Below are positions 12,616-24,600 of a DNA stretch of 64,000 nt, one piece after another. Below the pieces are notes generated by a model that saw nothing but the letters and a program-made list of their open reading frames with translations, was not told the DNA's origin and searched no databases. Position numbers and translations under genes: made by a program. This stretch comes from Turnera subulata (lineage: Eukaryota > Streptophyta > Magnoliopsida > Malpighiales > Passifloraceae). Position 1 is the stretch's first letter; the number at the start of each line of letters is the position of its first letter. The DNA lies in the NCBI GenBank assembly GCA_028386065.3, contig JAKUCV010000976.1:282273-346272 (forward strand), read 5' to 3'.

Positions 12616-13347
12616 CTTAGAGGGTTCAAGAAATTTTGTGCAATCGTAGATTATTGTATACCTCTTTGTTTATCATATGCGTGTCTTGCATTCATGATTA
12701 TTGTGTGAAGCTTCTACATTTAGAGGATACGGGGATCCTAGTCCGTTACATGCCGTCATACGGGGTTATCGATTAGAGTGAACCTATTTCTCGTCGTTTA
12801 GCAATGATGGGGGTTAATAGGCTTGCGACCTCACGTGATGCACTACGTCACACGTGAGTAGGCCAAATTTTGCCTTAGCGACGATCCTTTAGCCCCCAAC
12901 CAGCTGCATACCCTGGGCATCTCATGCATAATTAATCAATACTTGGTACGCGTGTATATGTGTTTGTGTTTGTGTGTCGAATGTGTTTTGTTGTTGTAGA
13001 TCCAAATTTCATGCATGCATTAATGGTGAGAGAAGAAAAGAGAGTGTCATCTCCATGGTTTTGGTAAGTCGAAGATTGTTGTTAACCCAGTTGCAAAATG
13101 TTTTCCATCAATTAAATAATCTTTTCCCTAAAAAAACACCATGTATCCGCCTTCTTTACTCTATAAATTCTAACATAGGATTGCATCTACATAACATATT
13201 TGCATAATTTTGAAAACTAATGCATAGATCCGGGAATCGACCCCAGTATCGCACCTTTTTGAAACAATACCCTTTCTTGATAATGGCCCGACCATTGAAC
13301 TAGTCCGACGAGACCTTGAATTCCGCTTCCGTATTTGACAGCGAACC

Positions 13348-13881
13348 ATGTACAAGTGTTGTAGCAAGCGTGCTAGAAGTGTTGACAACGAAGGTATGAC
13401 TCCGGAAAATACCCCAATGGAGAAGGGTGAGAAACCAAAGTGGGAAGAATGTACTTACTACCAAGTAAAGGAAGAACAACTTTGACTTCAAACTATGATG
13501 GATAAATTAGAGGCAATGGTTCTCCAGGGAATCGTGGCTGATGATGAATATGCCCGAATGATCATGAGGCATTTTCGAGAGGTGATGGGGCAATATGGTG
13601 TAGTCGAAGACATAATAAGGGAACTCCATCTTGAGCATGACATCCTTCATCAAAAGTATACTCAAATGGCTGGAGAGTACAACGACTATGTAGAGGCCAT
13701 AGAAAGGAGTGGTGATTCGGAGACGGATGAACAAACAAATCGAGAGAATGCCACGAACTCCGAGGAAAGGGAGAATGGACAAGAGGACGGTGATGATGTG
13801 CTTGAGGTTCATGAAGATTACCCGAACGAGGTTATCACTACTAGGGCCACGAAGAAGGTTCGTGGATCCGAGGAAGAATAA
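13348..13881 (+). pseudogene. short acidic ORF of element A with one in-frame stop
   Basis: An ATG at 13348 opens a frame that runs to 13881, interrupted only by TGA at 13483-13485. Without that stop it would be a 177-residue protein. The first third is basic and Cys-containing, the middle (13495-13700) is helical, and the C-terminal third is strongly acidic (Glu/Asp/Asn) and ends with a short basic segment. It occupies the place of gag but I do not recognise a gag, zinc-knuckle or protease motif. It could be a remnant of the gag N-terminus or an unrelated accessory ORF. Confidence 0.45.
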
Positions 13882-14159
13882 GTGTGCACTTGGGATCGAT
13901 GTGAAAGACGATGGGAATCATTAATTCTACGATTGAGTCGGGTATCTCATTTTTCCCCGTGGGGCTTTCTTGTTTTCTTTCTATTTCGCTTCAGTGAATA
14001 AATTTTTTTTCATATTTTCTATGAATACGATAATTAAACTTAGTCGAATAAGCTTAAAAACCACAAAATGAACTACGTAGATCTGATCCGGTGAAAATGA
14101 ACTTGAAAAAATGGTATTCTCTCCTAGATATTTAAAGGAGCTTGGCTTGTGAAATTATC

Positions 14160-14300
14160 CTTCCTAAAAAAAAGAGACAAAAAAAGAAAAAAAGAAAAAA
14201 AAAGAAAAAGAAAAAGAAAAGAAAAAAGAAAAAAATAAAAAAAAAGAAAAAAGAAAAAGACAAAAAAATGAAAAAGAAAAAAAAAAAGAAAAGAGGAAGG
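14160..14300. repeat. A/G-rich low-complexity tract
   Basis: About 140 bases are almost entirely A and G in short AAAAAG units. The lysine-only ORF it yields, and the Phe-only one on the other strand, are not genes. It separates the small + strand ORF from the antisense pseudogene. Confidence 0.85.
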
Positions 14301-14559
14301 GAATTCACAACCAATGTGCCATTGGTCGACACTCTTGCGAAAAATATCTTTTGAGTCTGGACTTGGAATTTTTCGCTGGTACAAACCATACAAACATGAT
14401 TCCCGGCTCAAATGGTTTTTGAAACTGCATACATGGTTGCACCATTTAGAAAACATAAGCATACATGCATAAAAAAATGTGAAAAATACAAAAAGAAGTT
14501 GTACATATAGGTCTAGGACATGCATACATCATGAAAAAACACCAAAAAAAAAAAAAATA

Positions 14560-16260
14560 CCGGCTACGCCTGTTCTTCTTTCGACCTTGACGACTCTGGG
14601 GGTTAGCTTACTGAATAGTAGCCTCGGAATTGCCTGTCGTGTGATCCGTAGGCTGAGGGACTGACTGTGGCGTAATGGGGGGCACTGGCTGCCTATAGAG
14701 ACGAGGATCCCGAGATGCAAGTGTAGGCTATACGCACTGGTCCCCAGTCCTGCAAGATGCCATCTCTCGCAGACGGACAGCCTGAGCCGCTAGAGTCGCC
14801 TTCGCCCGACCAAGGGCTCTCCAAAGCCGAGACACCTGAGAAGCCAGAACCTGTCATAAGCAAAGAAGAGATGATTAGATTATTAGAATGCAGGAAATGC
14901 AGTTTTAAAGAATTTTTACCTGAGTAACGCCAGAGGGGAATGCGGGAAAGCCATTGGGAACATCCTCGAAAAAGGGAAAGTCTCAGAGCCAATACTCATC
15001 GTTTTAAGCCCGGTAAGACTCCTCAAACGGTGGGAGGACCGGACCCGATGAGGAGGATGACGCCCCGGCTCTCCTCCTCGAACTCGAACTCCGCCGAGGT
15101 GGATCAACCCTAGTAACCGATTCGCCACCCCTGGTAGGGCCAAGAAGTTAGGGCATCAGATATATAGCGACAAAAGATGGGTAGTCGCCATCCTCGGTCA
15201 ACTGCTCGAGATGCCAACCTATACAGTCTGACTCGGGGACATTGTTCCTATTGTTTATAGTCCACATGGAGATCGGTAGGAAAGAGGGGACCCGAGGCTC
15301 GCGAAGGATCTGTAAGCAGACACGCTCACCCAGATACCAGGTATACATGCCCTGATACCCGATCAGATATCGACCGCAATCCATCACAAAGGCTCGGGAT
15401 CTAGCTCCCTCGAGTCTATGAAGTAGATAAGCAAAAGCAGTGAGCCGGATCTGAAAAGTGAAGATATGTAAGAGAAATGATGGAATTAAGAGAATAGAGG
15501 AAGCACAAAATATGTGGGATAGCTACCTGATCTGATGAGGTGATCTGCTCGAGGAAATGGTAAGGACGGATGTGATCATGGGCATGCAATCTACCCTGAC
15601 AGAACTGAGAATCCCATCGAAGGACTACCGTCACTCATCGGGAATCTGCACCCGTTCTGGGACGGATAATTGAAGGTACTCCATGCCCCACACCTACAAA
15701 AACAAAACAATTGGACATTGAATGGATCAAAGAGGAAACGTAGGAGAATAAAAAGTACGAGGTATATCTCCCAAATCCAGGCCGAGCCCGGAAGATGATA
15801 GGTGATGCGTCGAGAGAAGCTGCTTATCTCCCGGTAGGCGCGTGCAAGACCGGCTGAGGCCCAATCGATCATCGGACCTCTCATATCCACTAGAGAGGCC
15901 AGCAGATCAGTCCGAACCTGATCGTTTCCCAATGCATAGATGGTCCTGTTAAGGCTCACCTGGACCAAACCTCGAGCTAGCTAGTCAACCGCGTCGGGAT
16001 AGTCTGAAGATAACAACTGACCCTGCAACCATGTCGGAAAAACCTCACCTTCATGGTCCTCGACCCATTTTGGCGCGACGCCGAGTAGCTCCTCGAAATG
16101 CTCTATCCCTAGCTCCTGATCGAGAACAACCGGCGTGCCACGGAATAGCAATCCAGTGATGTGGGAGTAGTCGGAAGGGGTCATCATCACCTCCCCACAC
16201 CGTAGATGGAAGGTGTTGGTGGTGTCCCACCATCTCTCCCCGGGTGCCGAGACGGCCTGT
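14560..16260 (-). pseudogene. antisense plant-mobile-domain ORF of element A
   Basis: Read on the - strand from about 16250, the translation contains ERWWDTTNTFHLRCGEV followed by MMTPSDYSHITGLLFRG, the characteristic start of the plant mobile domain (PMD), then a segment at 15591-15968 (NRTIYALGN ... DWASAGLARAYREISS) and a C-terminal part at 15148-15387 and 15416-15634. The pieces are separated by stops and probable introns, e.g. an acceptor-like TTTTGTAG on the - strand near 15690. PMD proteins occur both as host genes (MAIN family) and as extra antisense ORFs of Tat-lineage retrotransposons; the setting here argues for the second. It is antisense to the LTRs of element A and cannot make a full protein as it stands. 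From 16480 to 17092 I see no gene. Confidence 0.65.
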
Positions 16261-17092
16261 AAATCAACTTTGTCGCCCTGGAATGTTCAGAAGCAATCTC
16301 AGAGTCCAACCCGCGCGATGATCTCCTGCACCTTCGCATTGTCCACCACATGCTCCAAGATCATGGACCGAGATTTAGCCCCGCTGTGGTTCCGGCTCCT
16401 ATCCTCAACCTGTAAAGATACACCCGGAAACGTTAATACTCTCTCCAAACCGGGCCAAACCAAGTCAAACTAGTTTCACATTCATATAGACATACATGAT
16501 GGGAGTAGATTTGTAGGAAGAAATCATATATTTCAGCATCATAACGGCATTTTATTTGCAGATCAAAATGCAAGAAGATCACAAATCCCGTCCCGGTGAA
16601 ATTCAAAATTGGCCGAAACTGACACAAACCCATCAACACTCATCCATTATACAACACTTTTGTGCAATTCAAACATCAAAAAAGCAACCCAATCATCCAA
16701 ATTATCTATTTTCGCCAAGAACCCTAAACCCCCAATTGGGCATTTCATCAATTAGACAATTCTTGTATTTAATCTAGCAAACAAACATGTGAAAAAGTAT
16801 TGTAGACATACTAAGATCATTTCCAAACAATCAAACACAACAAACAAGGCATAAATTCGGAATTATGGAGAAGTTGGGCAAAAACTCCAAAACGAATTAA
16901 AGTGTTGATTCAAGTAGTTTTAGTTGATGGAAATGACATACTTGCAGTGTAGGATGCTTAGAAGTGATATGCCTACCAGGGGATTTGAGCAATAACGCCA
17001 GATTCCCCTTTAGATTCGATTTTGGGCGATATCTCCTCATGGAGTTTTCCCTTGATTTATGAATACTTGATGATGATAAAGCCATGGAGAAA

Positions 17093-18461
17093 GTGAACAC
17101 CCAAATTTGACCCACTAATATTTTATTTAATTAGATTATAAATGTGTTTTTGTCCATGAATTAATGAGATAATTTGATCCTAGGATGAAATATGTTTATG
17201 ATTTAATTTAGTGAAAGATTAATATTTTTATTATGTTTGGATTTTTGTGTATTTAGCTTGAAATTATTGAGAAGAGTTAATTCTGAATTTAAGTATCTTT
17301 AAGGTTTGAATTTAATAAAAAATATGGATGTTTTATTGTTTTAGGCTTTTATTTTATTTTTGGACCCTTTTGAGATGATTTTGGGTTTAAAATAAATTAG
17401 GAGCCTTGACCAATGGAACATGGACCCTCCAACAATCTTAGTCCATAAAAAACACTGAACTTAGAGGCCTTTTAATCTGAATTTTTGTCCAGAATTCGGA
17501 TTAAATTGTTTCCTTAATGGTTTTTGATATTTATGGTATTTAGAGTAGAGTGGGGAGAAAGTAAGGAAAATTAGGAAAAGGCTGGGGCTAGGCTACAAGT
17601 TAGGAGGTTTTCTGGAGCTTTAAAACAGGCAAAAGACTGAATAGGAAGGGCGTGGGAATCAAGTTGGACCGGAATAATGAGGATCAAAACCGGAAAGGAA
17701 AGAAAAAATTTCGAAACAGGTGCCGGCGGACATGGAGACATGACCGCTAGCACCTGGCGGGCTTTGAGAAAGGACCGCCAGCACTTGGCGGTCGTCGCTA
17801 GAGGACTGCCGGCGCTTGGCGGATATTGCTCCAAGTTTCAGCAGTTTCCAGATTTTTTCTGTTCTCTTGATTCTGGGTGTCTACCATTGGATCTAGGGAT
17901 TCATTCCCGACCCTTAGATCAACACCACGTCCAGACCCCCTGAACACTATAAATAGGACCCACCATTCACCCTCATTCACACACAATTTCTCTATTCCCC
18001 CTATATACACACATAAGCTTAGGTGCTTGGAATAATTGTCTAATTCCAAGCTTAGGGGTTGAGATTCTGGAGGAGTTTCGTAGAGAGGAGTAGCAAGAAG
18101 GAAGTAGCGAGAGGAGAGCAAGAGAAGAAGTAGAAGGAGGCGGATCAAAGCAAATTGGTGGAGGAAAGCTTCAAACCCGAGTAGAGAATTCCTGTGCAGC
18201 CAGTCCTCGAAGAATTGCCATATCGGGAGCTATAGATGTCGGTTTTCTACGTTCTTGGAGTTCTCGGAAAGCTAAGAAGTAGATCTACAAATTTTCTGTT
18301 GACACCAGACACCATTTTGGCTTCCTTCCACGTTTAATTATCCGTTGAAATTCTGCCGAAATTCTCCTAAGGAGTGGTAAGCAAGTGGGAGCTAGAGGAG
18401 GGCTTCAAGAGGTAATTCGTTCTAATTCTCTTAATTGATTGCTGTTGTGACGTGATGATGC
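17093..18461 (+). repeat. 3' LTR of element A, truncated
   Basis: It starts TGAACACCCAAATTTGACCC like the 5' LTR and shares with it the GACCGCC/GGCGG cluster (17715-17825), the TATA box CACTATAAATAGG (17945-17957) and the following leader. It lacks the last roughly 500 bp: at 18461 it meets element B's LTR, in reverse orientation, at a TGTGAAT sequence that also occurs in the 5' LTR near 12059. Confidence 0.7.
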
Positions 18462-18548
18462 TGTGAATACCCGACCCAAAATCACTTAGGCCTATTCACC
18501 TTTCCTTTACACCTTCTTCATAACCATCATCCAACATATTTGGAGTCC
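18462..18548 (-). repeat. first LTR of element B, outer fragment
   Basis: TGTGAATACCCGACCC opens 87 bp of LTR that resume at 31415 after the Athila insertion. The five bases AGTCC (18544-18548) match the AGTCG at 31410-31414 in four positions and are the Athila target-site duplication. Confidence 0.8.
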
Positions 18549-18636
18549 TGATATGCACACTACAGACCAACACGGGACCTTTCCAACATGCTTTGTCCTC
18601 ATATTATTGTGTGTTTTCATGCATTGTGTCAATTAG

Positions 18637-19791
18637 TGTAACGTCCCGGCTTGTCGACTGTCACTACAGACCAACACGGGACCTTCCCAACATGCTTTGT
18701 CCTCACTCGCATGTTTCCAGGGAAAACTTCCCAAGAGGTCACCCAACCTTGTTGATATAGTTAGTACCCATCAAACCATTTAAGCTATTCTCAATTGTAC
18801 AGTCCCATACCTATAGGACCTTAAAATCACTTCATTTGAGCTATTCTTAATTATACAGTCCCATACCCGTATAATTACGAAACCGCTCCAACTGTGCAGC
18901 CCCATCCCTACACAGTCTCAGGATCTCTCCTATTCCGGTGTGGATTCGGTTCATTCATGTGCCCCTCCGTCTAAAGCCTGCTGGAAGCCGCTCCTTATCC
19001 ATGCTCATTCCAGCACTGGCGTACACTTCCCGGCCTCATAGACCCCGGGGTGTCACAGCCCCACCAGCTTCCCCTAGGTTCGTCCCCGAACCCTGCACCG
19101 TACTAGAGGAGTCCTGGAGCTCCGCTACCATCTGTAACGTTCCGGCTTGTCGACTGTCACTACAGACCAACACGGGACCTTTCCAACATGCTTTGTCCTC
19201 ACTCGCATGTTTCCAGGGAAAACTTCCCAGGTGGTCACCCATCCTAAAATTGCTCCAAGTCAAACACGTTTAACTTTGGAGTTTTTCTAGGATGAGCGCC
19301 GAAAAGGTAGGTGCACCTTGTTGATATAGTTAGTACCCATCAAACCATTTAAGCTATTCTCAATTGTACAGTCCCATACCTATACAACCTCGAAATCACT
19401 TCATTTGGGCTATTCTTAATTATACAGTCCCATACCCGTATAATTACGAAATCGCTCCAACTGTGCATCCCCTTCCCTACACAGTCTCAGGATCTCTCCT
19501 ATTCCGGTGTGGATTCGGTTCATTCATGTGCCCCTCCGTCTAAAGCCTGCAGGAAGCCGCTCCTTATCCATGCTTATTCCGGCACTGGCGTACACTTCCC
19601 GGCCTCATAGACCCTGGGGTGTCACAAGAAGGGCATTTTGGTCACTTCTCATGTTGTAATTAATTTAATGGGTTATTTGGGGTACGGGTGTTTAGTTGAT
19701 AATTTTCGTGTTCCGGGAATGATAAGGGCAATTTAGTCATTTTATATTTAAATTCTATTTTATATTAATTAATTGGGGCGCAGGCATTTCA
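18637..19791 (+). mobile_element. small LTR-type insertion with 5S-like sequence (TRIM-like)
   Basis: It runs from TGTAACGTCCCGG to GGCATTTCA and is flanked by ATTAG on both sides (18632-18636 and 19792-19796), a clean 5-bp target-site duplication. Inside are two LTR-like units starting TGTAACGT(C/T)CCGG (18637 and 19131) and each ending GGGGTGTCACA (near 19057 and 19625), separated by about 75 bp. This is the size and form of a terminal-repeat retrotransposon in miniature. The last 165 bp (19626-19791) match instead the 3' end of the large LTR family at 36420-36574, so the insertion is composite. No coding capacity. Confidence 0.65.
19225..19283 (-). other. 5S rRNA-derived segment in the second unit of the insertion
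   Basis: On the - strand the text reads AACTCCAAAGTTAAACGTG ... AGGATGGGTGACCACCTGGG, closely resembling the internal control region of plant 5S rRNA (AACTCCGAAGTTAAGCGTG ... AGGATGGGTGACCTCCTGGG). Carrying a 5S-like segment in the LTR is known from Cassandra-type TRIMs. It is diverged and not a 5S gene. The first unit (near 18735-18750) has lost about 75 bp of this region. Confidence 0.7.
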
Positions 19792-21516
19792 ATTAGTACT
19801 TCAATTTTGCTGATTAAGTGTTTTTATCAGGAATTTATTGTTTTTATTGAAGAATGGAAGCTTTTTAGCCAAGTTTGGAAACCAGGCCCAATTTAAGAAA
19901 CTTTCTGCAGTGAGCATAGCCGACTATTTTGAAGAATTTGGGAGTTCTAGGCATTGAAATTAAGTGAGTTCAATTGGAGACGAAACTAGACTTCCAGAGC
20001 TTTCTATGGATTAAAGTTCATAATTTTTAGACGTGTCTACAAGGAGCAGTAATTATTTTAATCCAGACCAGGATGCAAATTTTTCTGTGCCGACCCAGGC
20101 CTAGTGTTTCGGAGCTATCTTGAGCTACAGAAGTCCAATTGAAGAGTTCTTTTTATGGAAAGAAAGTTGAGACAATGATCTAAAACTCTGTAGAAGATCC
20201 CAACGCCCGGTTCGGACGTCTTCTTGGAGTTAAGTGGCGTGCAAATTTCGGGTTAGAAAATAGGAAAAAGTCCAACTTGGAGTGCAAGTCAAGAATTCAA
20301 TTTCCATTCAAAGAAGGAGAGCCCCACCGACTTCCAGCAGCTAAAGACAATATAAAAGGACCCCCTAGGTTGACATATTCAGGAGGCAGAAGTCAGAGGG
20401 CGAAGCTCTGCCGAATTAGTTAGTTATTAGGTCACACACACTAGTAGGGTTAGGGTTTTCACTCTTTTGGATCCTCTAAGTGGTGCCGAATTTCTCATCT
20501 AATTTCAAAGGTTATTCCCCACAACAATTCAACGTTTTTCCAGCAAGATATGAAGGTTCAGAGTCACAGAATCACCAGTCCAATGGCAGTAGAAATCGAC
20601 ATCAGAGAGGAGCAAGTCGACGCCATCAACTCTCTACACCAATCGGCCAACCGACTCTTCTTCCTTCCCGTATCTCGATTTTCTTTCTGTTTAATTGTTT
20701 ACTTGATGAATTCTTGTGAGATTTTATTGATTTGTGATTTTATTGTGATGAACTAATTCTCTAATCTAGGATTAGGGATGTAGCCAATTACTTCTATGAT
20801 TTTACTATCTATGGATTGATGTTTATTTAATTGATTGCGTTGATTATTCAATCTATGTGTGCCAAATTTATTATCTACTCTGGATTGATTCTTATTGATT
20901 GCAACATGCGAGAGCTGCATGATTTATATGATGATACCTAGAAGAACATAGATTGATTGATGCTAAATTATGCGAGAGCTGATAGTTTCTTAGGGTTTGA
21001 TTGATTGTTTTGTGCTTAATGAGTTTAGTATTGATGCTAGGCTATGCGAGAGCTAGGTAGTAATCTTTGCTGAATATTTGATTCAACATGCGAGAGCTGA
21101 GGATTAAGACATTAGAAACAATTGCCCACAATCACACATCAACATAGATATCGACGTCCATGCATAGTAAACCTAGATAGTAATTGTGTGAACCCCGATT
21201 TCCTAGATTGCTTTAGATATTGATAGAACTTGACTTTAGATTAAGTCTGTGATTTTATTTCTTTTATTTTTTGATTTCGACATCACTTTTTTATTTGATT
21301 TGCCTAGATAATCATAAGTTGTGACATTAGGTAGCACTTATTTTCCTTGTTCCGTGGATCGACCTTGATTAGACTACTACACTACATTGTACACTGTGCG
21401 CTTGTAGTTAACAATCGTTGCATTTACTCGTGAGTTATTTGTGTGTCGTGTTGTGAATTGATCAAGAATTATAAATTTGAAAAAGTCACAAGTAAATAAA
21501 ACGCTTCAAGCATTTC

Positions 21517-21534
21517 TGGCGCCGTTGCCGGGGA
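21517..21534 (+). promoter_or_regulatory. Athila primer-binding site (tRNA-Asp type)
   Basis: TGGCGCCGTTGCCGGGGA lies eight bases after the left LTR end. This is the sequence used by Athila, Calypso and Cyclops elements, complementary to the 3' end of tRNA-Asp. It appears intact. Confidence 0.85.
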
Positions 21535-21673
21535 ACAAACGGTTTTAACACTATTGAGATTGCAGCTAGATTACTTTAGGTTTTATTTTTCGCATTAGTT
21601 TCTTTTTATCTCTTTTTATTTTCTTTAATCAATTTTTGTTCTTATTTTTTATTAGTGTTGTCGTTTTTTGTTG

Positions 21674-24600
21674 ATGCCCAAGACGAGACGCGGTGCTTCA
21701 TCGAGTCCAATTCCTGAGATCAATCCGGAGATCGAGAGAACATTACACAAGCAACTACGCGCGAACAAGCGAAAGCAGAAGCAAGTTGTAGAACCTGTGG
21801 AGTTTCTTCAAGACACTAAAATAGAAGAAGAAGCTGTAGTTGTAGCAGATAATTTCGAGATAGTCATCATGACAGAAGAAGGAAACAAGACATTGCGTGA
21901 CTACGCAACACCGAGTTTGGATATCGTGCAGTCGAGCATTGCAAGGCCACCGATCAATGCCAACAATTTCGAACTGAAGACAGCACTCATTCACATGGTG
22001 CAACAGGAACAATTTGGAGGCTTGGATAATGAGGATCCGAATCAACATCTACTGACGTTTACGGAGATTTGTGATTTGATCAAGATCAATGGGGCGACTG
22101 ATGATGCAATTCGACTTCATCTATTTCCATTTTCTTTGCAAGGCAAGGCTAAGAAGTGGTTGAAGTCAGGAGCAGCTGGAACATACAAGACGTGGGAGGA
22201 GCTTTCCAAGGCTTTTCTTACCAAATATTATCCACCTGATAAAGTAGCACGTATCCAGAGCAAGATTACATCATTCACTCAATTCTATAGAGAAAGTTTT
22301 TGTGAAACATGGGAATGTTACAAGGATCTTATTCAAGGATGCCCACAGTTAATCTGAGAGAGCAAGTCAAGGCTGTAGCACTTAGGAGCGGAAAGCAATT
22401 AGATGATTCCTATCCACCTAAAGAAGATGAAGCCGACACCATCATTAAACAAGAAGAAGAAGATGAGAAACCGAAAGTAGAGAAGCAGTTACCTGAAAAG
22501 GGAGCAGAGGAAAAGAAGCAAGAGCAAGAGAAGTGGATTCCCAAGTGGAAGCTAGCAAAGCAGAAAAGAGAGCAACCGAAAGACATATGGCCTGAAGCCA
22601 AAGCTTATGAACCACCGGTTCCATTCCCTCAGCGACAGACGAACAATTCGGGAGATTTCTTGAACATTTAAAGAAATTGCATATTAATGTTCCATTTACT
22701 GAAGTAATTTCTCAAATGCTTGCTTATGCTAAATTTCTCAAGGAAATTCTTTCCAGGAAAAGGAAGCTAGAAGATTACGAGACAGTGGCTTTGACGGAGG
22801 AGTGCAGTGCAATCCTGCAGAACAAGCTGCCGCCGAAACTGAAGGACCTTGGAAGTTTCTCTATTCCTTGCAATATTGGTTCTAAGTGCATTGAGCGAGC
22901 TCTATGTGATTTGGGAGCTAGTGTTAGTCTTATTTCGATGCGAATTGCTGAGAAGCTCGATATTGGAGATATGAAGCCGACTACCATCTCTTTTCAGCTG
23001 ATGGAGGATATTCCAGTGGGGATATTGGAGGATATTCCAATCAAGGTTGGGAAGTTCTTTGTACCAGTTGATTTTGTGGTGCTCAACATGGAGATTGATT
23101 TACAAATGCCAATTATTCTTGGGAGGCCGTTCTTAGCTACTACTGGAGCTCAAATTGATGTTCGTGATGGAAAGCTTACTTTAAGGGTTGGGAATGAGAA
23201 AATCGAGTTCAACGTCTTCCGTGCAACAGAAGGACCACTCGAAGAAGATAGTTGTTTCCGAGTTGATTTTATTGACGATGTCATAAAGGAAGTGAGCAAA
23301 GTAGCAAGTAGTGACGATCCACTTTTGAATTGCTTGGTGACGAGTGGCACTACTGAAGATGATGATTTGGAGATTGCCCAAAGTGCAGAAATTTTGCAAT
23401 CCACGCCACCATTGGAAGCGACCGAAGACAAGAGCTTTGAGTTGATTGGAGAAGAGAAGAAAGATGATGTTCGGAACGTGCCAAAGGTAGAGCTGAAACC
23501 ATTACCATCTAAGCTACGGTATGCATTCTTAGGTCCCGACTCTACATATCCTGTTATTATCAATGCCGAGTTGAGTAAAGTAGAGGAGGAGATGCTACTT
23601 GATGTGCTTAGCAAGCATAGAAAAGCTATTGGATATTATGTTGAGGACTTGAAGGGGACTAGTCCTACATTCTGCACGCATCGGATTTTGCTTGAGGAAG
23701 GTAGCAAACCGAGTATTGAAAGTCAAAGAAGGCTTAATGAGAACATGAAGGAAGTTGTGAAAATGGAGATTCTTAAGCTTCTTGATGCAGGGATTATTTA
23801 TCCGATTTCTGACAGTGAATGGGTAGCCCCAGTTCACGTGGTACCATGGTACCAAAGAAAGGAGGACTGACAGTGGTCAAGAACAAGGATGACGAGTTGA
23901 TTCCAACGAGGACTGTTGCAGGATGGAGAATGTGTATTGATTATAGGAAGCTGAACAGTGCTACGCACAAGGATCACTTTCCACTGCCATTTATCGATCA
24001 AATGCCTGAGCGACTGGCTAAGCATTCTTATTATTGCTATCTGGACGGATATTCGTGATTCTTTCAGATACCTATTCACCCGAATGATCAAGAGAAGACG
24101 ACGTTCACTTGTCCGTATGGAACTTTTGCTTATCGACGGATGCCTTTAGGGCTGTGTAACGCACCAGCCACTTTTCAGAGATGCTTGATGGCGATTTTCT
24201 CTGACTACATAGAGAAGATTACGGAGGTTTTCATGGGTGACTTTTCCGTCTACGGGAAGACATTTGAGGATTGTTTATCTAACCTATCAAAGGTACTTAC
24301 AAGATGTGAGGAGACTAATTTGGTGCTCAATTGGGAAAAATGCCATTTTATGGTACAAGAAGGAATTGTTCTTGGACATTTAGTTTCCGAATGTAGGATT
24401 GAAGTAGACAAAGCCAAGATAGATGTGATAGAGACCTTACCTCCACCGAATTCAGTCAAGGCAATTCGCAGTTTTCTTGGACATGCCGGATTTTACAGAA
24501 GATTCATTAAGGATTTCTCAAAGGTAGCCAAACCTCTTACTAATCTCTGGAATAAGGACGTGCCTTTTGTCTTTGATGAACACTGTATGGAAGTATTCGA

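Larger units (their letters stand above)
10809..18461 (+). mobile_element. element A: non-autonomous Tat/Ogre-type Ty3-gypsy element, 3' end lost
   Basis: Two diverged LTR-like blocks beginning TGAACACCCAAATTTGACCC (near 10811 and 17094) bracket about 4.5 kb. After the 5' LTR comes a primer-binding-like stretch at 12598. The interior holds a short acidic ORF with one stop, an A-rich low-complexity tract, and an antisense plant-mobile-domain pseudogene. No reverse transcriptase, RNase H or integrase is visible. The 3' LTR stops at 18461 against the oppositely oriented LTR of element B. The leader (12616-13000) is clearly related to that of element B, so both belong to one Tat-like group. Confidence 0.68.
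18549..21508 (+). repeat. left LTR of Athila, with insertion and altered first bases
   Basis: Without the insertion at 18637-19791 it is about 1.8 kb, matching the right LTR. Its first 50 bases (18549-18600) do not match the right LTR's first 86 bases; most instead match the inserted element's text at 19158-19200. A TATA box (AATATAAAAGG) lies at 20349-20359. The 11-mer ATGCGAGAGCT occurs four times (20906, 20970, 21044, 21088). Confidence 0.85.

Noticed and set aside
14142..14354. Poly-lysine ORF
   Set aside because: It is low-complexity A/G sequence with no other gene features.
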